DNA of 64,000 nt from CAZIRF01 sp964541755 (GTDB lineage: Bacteria; Spirochaetota; Spirochaetia; Treponematales; Breznakiellaceae): positions 124,001 to 188,000 of the forward strand of contig CAZIRF010000001.1 in NCBI GenBank assembly GCA_964541755.1. The letters run 5' to 3'. The position numbers and the translations under genes were made by a program. The notes beneath the pieces are model-generated. The model was given only the letters and a program-made list of their open reading frames with translations, was not told the DNA's origin and did not search any database. Shown here in pieces: positions 57,520 through 64,000 of the stretch. The stretch's first letter is position 1; every line of letters begins with the position of its first letter.

Positions 57520-57586
57520 ATTCTTCTGCCCGACCATTGATAAATCACAAACCCCCATCAACTCGAAGAACAGCTTTTATCTCTGC

Positions 57587-60541
57587 TCAATTCCCGCGTA
57601 ACAATTCTCTGGGCTTTGACCCTTGTGTTGGCCCCACAATGCCCTTGTCTTCCATCAATTCTACCAAACGGGCCGCTCGGTTATACCCAATTTTTAAGCG
57701 GCGTTGGATGTAACTGGCACTTGCCTTCCCCTGCTGCATAACGATTTCAAGCGCTTTTTCATACAGGGGATCATCACCTTCGGAAAACATACCCGGTTCC
57801 GATTCCGCTTCATCATCATCATAAAATATTTCTTCATCAATATAGTCGGGCGCGCCGAGGGTTTTAACATGCTCAACAACCCGTTCCACTTCTTCTTCAC
57901 TAACGAAAGCACCCTGCATACGCACCGGGAAGGGATCCCAAGCGCTGGCAAAAAGCATATCACCCTTACCCAAGAGCTTTTCGGCTCCTACCATATCAAT
58001 AATAATTCGGCTATCCATCTTGGAAGCCACCATAAAGGCGATACGGCTGGGAATATTCGCCTTGATAAGTCCGGTAATAACGTCAATCGATGGGCGTTGT
58101 GTTGCCAATACAAGGTGAATACCCACGGCACGGCTCATTGCCGCCAAGCGGGCAACCGTCGATTCAAGTTCCTTGCCAGTCGTTGCCATGAGATCGGCAA
58201 ATTCATCAATTACAACCACAATATAGGGCAAATGTTCAGTAGCGATTCCACGCTCTTTGATACGCCGATTGTAACTGCGTATATCGCGAACCCCCATCGA
58301 ATCGAGAAGCGCATAACGCCGTTCCATTTCATAAATACAATACTGAAGTGCTTGAAAAGCTCTTTTTGGTTCGGTAATAACCGGGGTTAAAAGATGGGGG
58401 ATATCATTGTACAGTTTTAGCTCAACTATTTTTGGATCAATGAGTATCAAACGGCACTCTGCCGGTGAGCGCTGATACAGAATTGAAAGTATCATGGAGT
58501 TGACACAGACCGATTTGCCCGAGCCGGTAGAGCCGGCAATGAGGAGGTGGGGCGTCTGTACCAAATCGAGGGTCTGTGCCTCGCCGGTAATATCTTTCCC
58601 CAGAATCACAGGAATTTCGTGTTTCTTTCCCTCTCTGGACAGTTCTCCCTCGATCATCTCGCGAAATGAGACAATATTCCGCTTGCGATTGGGGACTTCA
58701 ATACCAACGGCATGCTTCCCCGGAATGGGTGCCACAATACGTACAGAAGAAGCTGCCAAGCGAAGCGCAATATTGTCCTGCAGGTTAACAATTTTTGAAA
58801 GCTTTACCCCGGGGGCGGGAAGTATTTCAAACATGGTAATGACCGGCCCCTTCCGAATCCCGGTTACCTCGGCCCGTATTTTAAATTCTTCCAAGGTCTC
58901 TTTGAGGATGACCGCAGCGTCCTTGGTCGCTTGATCTATAACCCAATACTCACCATCCGGATACGCCGTAAGAAGTTCCTCTATTGGCAAATCCCAGTTC
59001 TGCTGTTTCTTGACAATTGTGTGTTCACCCTCCCGGGTCTTCGCCTCGACGAGCGCACGAGATTTTTCACGCGCACGCTCTTCGGCTTCGGTCAAAGCGC
59101 GCGACAAATCATCTACGGCATCAAGATCATTGGTAACAAGCTCTTCATCGTCATCCCGTTCGTCATCATCATCAAAAATATCATCTTCGATAGTATTGGC
59201 AAGAGCAGTCTGAACCTCACAGACTTCCGCCTCAGGCGGCTCTGTCAACTCACTGTCCGTATCTTCCTCAAGCAAGTCTTCTGCGAGAAATTCATCAACT
59301 GTCAGAACCTCGTCATTTGCCCCGTCCCGCCCAATAAAGCGCGAAACATCAACTACCTCATCACTTCCCGGAACAGCGATATCTTCATAGGGATCCAACA
59401 ATTCATCAGGATCTTCGCTATCTGAAACATCATCAACAAGCAGCTGAGCAGATTCTTCTTTCTCGTTATCAAACTCTATAGGCGCTTCCAGGGCCTCTTT
59501 GTCAAAGGCAAGCGTCTCCAGTCGTTCATGCTCTTCAAAATCTGCCGGCTCCTCATCATTTTTGACATTGTCAAAATTCGAGGCTTCAAAATCAATACTA
59601 TCAAGATCGTCAATTTCTATTTCGGAGAACCCTTCCGTGTCATCAATAACAGCTTTACTCACCCCACCCTCGGAATTGGCAGGGAAATTTTCGCTACTAT
59701 CACTATTGGAATCAGCTTTTTTTGAACTCATCGATTCATTATTTCTTCCATCGCTTTCATCTTCAACCGAATCAAGTTCTTCCAGTCTTCCGTCAACTGA
59801 ATAAAAATCTCCACCGCGCCCCAAGCTCGCCAATGGGGGTACTGCCGTCATTGTATTGGCAAGGCTTGCCAGACCGGAAGTCGCACTTCGCGTATCCAAA
59901 GAGGCATCCGCTGGTGTATAGACCGCGTCCGGGTTCGGGACAGCCGAGCTTCCGGAACCTGAAGCATACTCCGTTTCAGCATTCGCACCCGGAGACTCTA
60001 CTGCAGGGCTACCCTTACGATGCTTGGCCGTATCAACAATCTGCCAAAGGCGTTCATTTTCATCTTTTTCCCCGGCAGTCCGATCAAAAAGAACCGAAGA
60101 GAGCGCCACAATAATCGCTATTTGCAGGACAACCAGAACTGTCATGAAGAGCTTGAAACCACGGGGGCCCAAGAACGAAAAAAAAGTATTTTCCTCAAAA
60201 ACCCCACTATCCCCGGACAAGAGGCTATAGGCGACAGCTATTGTTAGAAAAGGGACAATTGAACTTGCCAGAACAAAGAGGGCTGCAGGCTTTTTTTTCT
60301 GCTGAACAAGAAGAGCCCCGGATATTATACAGATAGCAGGAATGTAGAGAGAAAAAAGCCCGTATGAACGCAAGAAAAAGAGTCCTGCTGTCGTCCACCA
60401 TGCATCAAAACCGGCGAAAGCACCCAGTATACTCGAAAGAAGTAAAAGGGCAGCCATCAAGAGACTGGAAACAACAACAACTACATATCCGGGGACACGT
60501 GTTCCTCCGGTAACCTGGGCAGGGCTCTTATCTATGGACAC
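57587..60541 (-). CDS. ftsK: DNA translocase FtsK/SpoIIIE
   Basis: 984 residues from GTG 60541, placed 10 bases after GGAGGA; another GTG 9 bases earlier is too close to it, and longer forms overlap uppP. Four N-terminal membrane helices (about 10-155) anchor it at the septum. A long acidic linker (about 180-490) rich in Asp/Glu follows (DDDDERDDDEELV). The motor domain has Walker A AGSTGSGKSVCVNSMIL, Walker B PYIVVVIDEFADLM and LATQRPSIDVITGLIKANIPSRIAF. A C-terminal winged-helix gamma domain (KASASYIQRRLKIGYNRAARLVELMEDKGIVGP) reads the polar DNA sequence. It pumps chromosomes during division. uppP lies upstream with 35 bases between. Confidence 0.95.
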   Translation of the reverse strand: MSIDKSPAQVTGGTRVPGYVVVVVSSLLMAALLLLSSILGAFAGFDAWWTTAGLFFLRSYGLFSLYIPAICIISGALLVQQKKKPAALFVLASSIVPFLTIAVAYSLLSGDSGVFEENTFFSFLGPRGFKLFMTVLVVLQIAIIVALSSVLFDRTAGEKDENERLWQIVDTAKHRKGSPAVESPGANAETEYASGSGSSAVPNPDAVYTPADASLDTRSATSGLASLANTMTAVPPLASLGRGGDFYSVDGRLEELDSVEDESDGRNNESMSSKKADSNSDSSENFPANSEGGVSKAVIDDTEGFSEIEIDDLDSIDFEASNFDNVKNDEEPADFEEHERLETLAFDKEALEAPIEFDNEKEESAQLLVDDVSDSEDPDELLDPYEDIAVPGSDEVVDVSRFIGRDGANDEVLTVDEFLAEDLLEEDTDSELTEPPEAEVCEVQTALANTIEDDIFDDDDERDDDEELVTNDLDAVDDLSRALTEAEERAREKSRALVEAKTREGEHTIVKKQQNWDLPIEELLTAYPDGEYWVIDQATKDAAVILKETLEEFKIRAEVTGIRKGPVITMFEILPAPGVKLSKIVNLQDNIALRLAASSVRIVAPIPGKHAVGIEVPNRKRNIVSFREMIEGELSREGKKHEIPVILGKDITGEAQTLDLVQTPHLLIAGSTGSGKSVCVNSMILSILYQRSPAECRLILIDPKIVELKLYNDIPHLLTPVITEPKRAFQALQYCIYEMERRYALLDSMGVRDIRSYNRRIKERGIATEHLPYIVVVIDEFADLMATTGKELESTVARLAAMSRAVGIHLVLATQRPSIDVITGLIKANIPSRIAFMVASKMDSRIIIDMVGAEKLLGKGDMLFASAWDPFPVRMQGAFVSEEEVERVVEHVKTLGAPDYIDEEIFYDDDEAESEPGMFSEGDDPLYEKALEIVMQQGKASASYIQRRLKIGYNRAARLVELMEDKGIVGPTQGSKPRELLRGN

Positions 60542-60576
60542 GATGTGCACTTCCTCCCGAAATAAAGCAACGCAAA

Positions 60577-61392
60577 TTACAAATATAGAAGCCCGATAAT
60601 ACCCAGCGGCAGCAACCAAATCGCAAACCAAGCGAGTGTGCCCTTTCGAACGAGGGTCATCAGTAACTTCAACGCCAGTAATCCCGATACAAATGCAGCC
60701 AAAACCCCAACGAGAAGAGGCCAAAACTCCACCTGTGCCATCAAAGTATCGGCATCTTTGAGCTCAAGTATGAATGCTCCCAATATTGCGGGTATTGAAA
60801 GAAGAAACGAGAGCTCACCAGCCACAGCCCTGGGTACGCCCACAGAGAGTGCCGATGAAATGGTTATTCCCGACCTCGATATACCGGGAAAAACACCCAG
60901 ACCTTGGGCAAAACCGCAAACAAGACCATCACGAACCCTCACAGACCGGGATGCCAGGGAAGCGGTACGCTTTTCGTGGTACCTGCCAATAATGAAACCA
61001 AGACACAGAACAATCGCCGTAACGATAAAAAGCACCGAAACAAGTTTGATCGAAGGATCCGGAAAAAATTTTTTAATCAAAAGCCCCATAACACCGGTAA
61101 CAAACGTCCCGACAACAATGGCCATAACATACACGAGGTTTTCACGATCTTGAGGCCCCGCCTTACGTATAATGAAGCGCCAGGTGCTCGTTATCAAAAG
61201 TCCAATTTTTTTACGAAAAACCAACAGTACCGCACCAAGGGAGGCAAGGTGAAGCAGTATGTCAAAAAGAAGGGGGACCTCTTCAAGATTGGTCAATTCC
61301 TTGAGAACGGCCAAATGCCCGGAACTTGAAACCGGCAAGAATTCCGTTACCCCTTGCAAGAGGCCGAAAAGAAACGCGGAAAGCACACTCAT
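60577..61392 (-). CDS. uppP: Undecaprenyl-diphosphatase (UppP/BacA)
   Basis: 271 residues with GGAGGG 5 bases before the ATG. The two active-site signatures are LLQGVTEFLPVSSSGHLAVL near the start and FPGISRSGITISSALSVGVPR in the second half. About seven membrane helices. It removes the terminal phosphate of undecaprenyl diphosphate, recycling the lipid carrier of peptidoglycan and giving bacitracin tolerance. It lies upstream of ftsK on the same strand, so the two may be co-transcribed. Confidence 0.96.
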   Translation of the reverse strand: MSVLSAFLFGLLQGVTEFLPVSSSGHLAVLKELTNLEEVPLLFDILLHLASLGAVLLVFRKKIGLLITSTWRFIIRKAGPQDRENLVYVMAIVVGTFVTGVMGLLIKKFFPDPSIKLVSVLFIVTAIVLCLGFIIGRYHEKRTASLASRSVRVRDGLVCGFAQGLGVFPGISRSGITISSALSVGVPRAVAGELSFLLSIPAILGAFILELKDADTLMAQVEFWPLLVGVLAAFVSGLLALKLLMTLVRKGTLAWFAIWLLPLGIIGLLYL

Positions 61393-61490
61393 TTTCCCTC
61401 CAAATGGCTGTAGCAGATCCGTATCGTATCAGATAGGCGAAAGAGGGGCAAAGGTATCCGGAATGAGTATCAGACACATTTCAATCCCTT

Positions 61491-63839
61491 CTATTGCGCG
61501 CTGCGTACGGTAAAAAGGGATTCGGCACCAAAAAGATCCTTGGCAACCTGTGCCATGTCATAGCCATAGTACAGATATCCGTAAACCGCAGCTGCCGCAA
61601 GAACGCGCCGCCCGTAATTCCGTGTTTCATCGAAGGGAACCGTCTCAAGAAAGAGATCTTCGGGAAGATCGGGGCGAGCAGTACGCCACTGACGCACCCT
61701 TCCGGGACCGGCATTGTAGGCAAAAAGAGCCAACATTGGCGACGATAATCGTTTTGTCCAATCTGCCAAATACCAAGCCCCCAGCTGCGCGTTTGTAAAG
61801 GCATCGCTTAAAACCGGGTCATCCCCCTCCATCACGAGAGGCACCCTCTTGGCGATACGGGAGGCAATATCGCGTCCGGTAGCAGGCATAATCTGTACCA
61901 GCCCAACCGCACCGGCATGACTTATAACTTCTGCGCGAAAGGCACTCTCCGATCGAGCCAAGCCCGCCATGATTTCCGGGGGAACACCCCACACCATCGC
62001 TGCGGTATCAAGTTCATGCTGCCAGGCCCGCGGGTACAACAGCATGAAATCCTCTCGTGAAAGACGGTAATCCGGTCGGCCAAGCAAGGTCCCGATTGTT
62101 CGTATAGACTGATAGCTATCCCCTCGCTCTGCCTGTATGCGAGCCATATCGCGTACGATGTCAGCGGGAATCAGATGTTTATAGCGGGAGGCAAAGCCTT
62201 CCAAGATAGTCGTTTGTCCCCACCGTTCACAGGCGGTTAACCAATCTGTCCAATCCTCATCCGTCCATGTAGCGCTATCGAACGGATGTCGGTTTCTCTC
62301 CATGGAAGATTGCGACGACATGGAGGCAGCATCCGGAGCATCCGCCAAAGAATCGGGAACGGGTTTTACACTTTTCCCCAAAATTATGGCCGCAAGACTC
62401 CGGTAATAGAATGAAGCCGTATCCTCTTCAAATATTGCGTGATAACGCGATTCGGTCCATTCCCTCAAAGTACTTGATACCGAAATATTCAAGAGCACAC
62501 GAGCTCGATCTGCAGGCAAATACCCCAAGTCTACCAGTCGCGCACTAATCCAGGAAGAACGAATCCGTGCAGTTGAATTGCCCCAAGCCTGTATCAACTG
62601 ATGGGAACGGGTAATATCCTCATAACGTTCTTCCGATAGAAGTCGCCCCTGCAAACGATCCCAAAGACCGGAAAAAGAGTCCCGATCATGAACAAGTGGC
62701 ATAAACTCGGTAAAACCGGACATCAGTTTGTCTGTTTCGTCGCGAAAAGCGGCCTCAAGCAAATACCAAAGAACCGCATCCCGCTGTATGACATCGGGGG
62801 CAAAGACCAAACTTTGGGTAAAGAGTCTTCGTGCTTCATCATGATTCCCCGTTTGCCGCTGCATTCTCCCCGCAAAAAAAAGAAAGACAAAACGACGTGC
62901 CTCGAGCTCATCGGCCTCAAAATCCTGCCCACCTGCTATGCGTGCATCAAAACCAGGAAAAACACGAGCCCCCCACTCTGCTGTACCGCCATACTGTACA
63001 GCCCGTCCATAATCGGCAAGAACTTTGGGTGAAAGAGCAAAAAAGCGTTTGTCATCTTGTTGACGCAGACGATCGAAGGCCTCTTTGGCGGGACCATACT
63101 CCCGATCCCATAGAAGCAAGCGTGCTTGAATCAAATCACGCTCCCATTCCGATCTATTCTCCAAAACAGCTTCAAAGGCGGGGAAATCACGTTGCCGAAC
63201 AAGAGAGGCCGTCAATTCATCCATTAAAAGTCGATCAAGGCTGGACAAAACACGGTCCTCTGTACCCATCAGAACCAATAACTCTTCTTGTGCATTCCGA
63301 AGGGCGACATCCTCCCCGATATACACTTGCGCGTCCTCAAACAAAGGCCGGATGAGCTTACGCCATAATCTCTTTAAAGACTTTTTCCGGGCATGACTAT
63401 CGGCCGCGAGATAGCGCTGTCGAAAATCCACGGCAAGAAGGAGAATCGACTCTCTGGCCAAAGGACCGGTCATACCGGGCAAAGCCGCAAGCAATGCATC
63501 AAAACTCTCCCGAGAGCCAATAGAACCCGACAATTTTCGCTCAATTGAAAGCATAAAAAAGGGAGCCGCGGTATCTTCCGCCAAGAGTTTCTTTCTTTCC
63601 CGCGTCGTCAAAGAGGCAAGGAGCGTAGTATCACCCTGTGCCAAGGAGGAAAAAAAAGCCTCACGGCTGGTACCCGCAAGGCCTTCAGCATGGCACGATA
63701 GAGACAAGCCGCAGAGCAGGGCGACAACAATCCGCCCCGGCCCCTTAGCGCGGAGGAATGACCAGAATTGATCCGGAAATAATGAGATCCGGATTCTTGA
63801 TCTTGTTATGTCGCGCAATGCGCGGATACAGCCAAGCAT
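61491..63839 (-). CDS. Lytic transglycosylase (SLT type) with long helical N-terminal region; start uncertain
   Basis: About 782 residues if it begins at ATG 63839. The frame is open to 63905, and no ATG, GTG or TTG with a ribosome site lies just before the signal-like stretch GRIVVALLCGLSLSCHAEG. The possible starts overlap the LysM gene by about 95 bases or more, so the start is unresolved. The N-terminal 600 residues are helical repeats like the ring domain of Slt70. The C-terminal catalytic domain has MVWGVPPEIMAGLARSESAFRAEVISHAGAVGLVQIMPATG with the catalytic Glu in ARSES, NAQLGAWYLADWTKRLSSPMLALFAYNAGPGRVRQWR and ETRNYGRRVLAAAAVYGYLYYG. It cleaves peptidoglycan glycan strands outside the cytoplasm. 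Confidence 0.85.
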   Translation of the reverse strand: MLGCIRALRDITRSRIRISLFPDQFWSFLRAKGPGRIVVALLCGLSLSCHAEGLAGTSREAFFSSLAQGDTTLLASLTTRERKKLLAEDTAAPFFMLSIERKLSGSIGSRESFDALLAALPGMTGPLARESILLLAVDFRQRYLAADSHARKKSLKRLWRKLIRPLFEDAQVYIGEDVALRNAQEELLVLMGTEDRVLSSLDRLLMDELTASLVRQRDFPAFEAVLENRSEWERDLIQARLLLWDREYGPAKEAFDRLRQQDDKRFFALSPKVLADYGRAVQYGGTAEWGARVFPGFDARIAGGQDFEADELEARRFVFLFFAGRMQRQTGNHDEARRLFTQSLVFAPDVIQRDAVLWYLLEAAFRDETDKLMSGFTEFMPLVHDRDSFSGLWDRLQGRLLSEERYEDITRSHQLIQAWGNSTARIRSSWISARLVDLGYLPADRARVLLNISVSSTLREWTESRYHAIFEEDTASFYYRSLAAIILGKSVKPVPDSLADAPDAASMSSQSSMERNRHPFDSATWTDEDWTDWLTACERWGQTTILEGFASRYKHLIPADIVRDMARIQAERGDSYQSIRTIGTLLGRPDYRLSREDFMLLYPRAWQHELDTAAMVWGVPPEIMAGLARSESAFRAEVISHAGAVGLVQIMPATGRDIASRIAKRVPLVMEGDDPVLSDAFTNAQLGAWYLADWTKRLSSPMLALFAYNAGPGRVRQWRTARPDLPEDLFLETVPFDETRNYGRRVLAAAAVYGYLYYGYDMAQVAKDLFGAESLFTVRSAQ

Positions 63840-64000
63840 TCTTGTAAAAAGCATCTGATATATCCCAGAGGGTATCACCCCAACGTATTTTGTACCGATA
63901 ACCATTCTTGGGAATTACCTTCGGTACCTTGTATCGTGAAACCGGAGCCGGCGGTCGATCCCGTTTTGCTTCCAGTACGGGAGGGCGGTTCTCCACCGGC
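63745..64000 (-). CDS. LysM-domain protein, C-terminal part (runs off window)
   Basis: The frame enters from the right edge and ends at TAA 63745. A LysM motif makes up the end: RYKIRWGDTLWDISDAFYKNAWLYPRIARHNKIKNPDLIISGSILVIPPR. LysM binds peptidoglycan. A Pro/Arg-rich linker precedes it (ENRPPVLEAKRDRPPAPVSRYKVPKVIP). The gene upstream of the transglycosylase on the same strand, it overlaps that gene's possible 5' end, so the two likely work together in cell-wall remodelling. Confidence 0.8.
   Translation of the reverse strand, partial: PVENRPPVLEAKRDRPPAPVSRYKVPKVIPKNGYRYKIRWGDTLWDISDAFYKNAWLYPRIARHNKIKNPDLIISGSILVIPPR

Noticed and set aside
1..64000. CRISPR arrays, tRNA or rRNA genes, insertion sequences or prophage
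   Set aside because: No regularly spaced repeats, no tRNA-like cloverleaf noticed, no transposase, integrase or phage genes on reading through; a tRNA search program would be needed to exclude a tRNA fully.

Overview
The window reads as a piece of chromosome from a Gram-negative-type (diderm), plant-polysaccharide-degrading bacterium, most likely a spirochaete of the Spirochaeta/Treponema kind. The diderm label rests on a TonB-dependent receptor with its TonB, two Mla/Mce lipid-transport operons and an outer-membrane lipocalin. The spirochaete guess rests on many lipoproteins whose lipobox ends in Ser-Cys (LSC, MSC, FSC) and on a bacterial XPB helicase with its partner protein. The species cannot be named from the sequence. 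No rRNA, tRNA, CRISPR array, phage or insertion sequence was seen.

Layout. 1-2.2 kb: end of a TonB receptor gene plus tonB. 2.2-5.3 kb: a minus-strand operon of a short-chain dehydrogenase, a radical SAM/SPASM protein and an unrecognised protein. 5.3-14.5 kb: hemicellulase lipoproteins (GH26 mannanase, two carbohydrate-binding-type lipoproteins, two paralogous GH10 xylanases of which one lacks its catalytic nucleophile) and an HxxxDG acyltransferase. 14.7-22.4 kb: cytoplasmic GH115 alpha-glucuronidase with a frameshifted AraC regulator, then xylBA and a divergent AraC regulator. 22.3-25.8 kb: first Mla operon (mlaE-mlaF-mlaD-TPR lipoprotein). 25.9-33.9 kb: a Cys-rich small protein, an orphan histidine kinase, htpG, an EEP-family nuclease/phosphatase, aroA, a membrane protein and a lipocalin. 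33.9-36.8 kb: second Mla operon, whose Mce protein has a beta-rich C-terminal domain. 36.9-45.2 kb: tkt, a CsgG-like lipoprotein, GH74 xyloglucanase, a cytoplasmic GH10 and a SulP transporter. 45.2-47.7 kb: TetR-small protein-sodium:solute symporter operon. 47.8-57.5 kb: XPB helicase and partner, an unrecognised protein, a CapA-like protein, a hybrid histidine kinase and a dicarboxylate symporter. 57.6-64 kb: ftsK, uppP, a lytic transglycosylase and a LysM protein running off the edge.

How it fits together (inference): surface lipoprotein GH26, GH10 and GH74 enzymes cut mannan, xylan and xyloglucan outside. Oligosaccharides enter, perhaps partly by the TonB receptor. Cytoplasmic GH115 and GH10 finish glucuronoxylan. 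XylA and XylB send xylose to xylulose-5-phosphate, which transketolase (also here) uses. AraC-type regulators sit beside both the alpha-glucuronidase and the xylose genes.

The points most worth a second look are the GH10 paralogue lacking its nucleophile, the frameshifted AraC gene, a family of G6/C6-bounded structured intergenic repeats (four copies), the Mce-beta-domain fusion, a run of apparently leaderless genes, and an unassigned N-terminal domain shared by the two GH10 lipoproteins.
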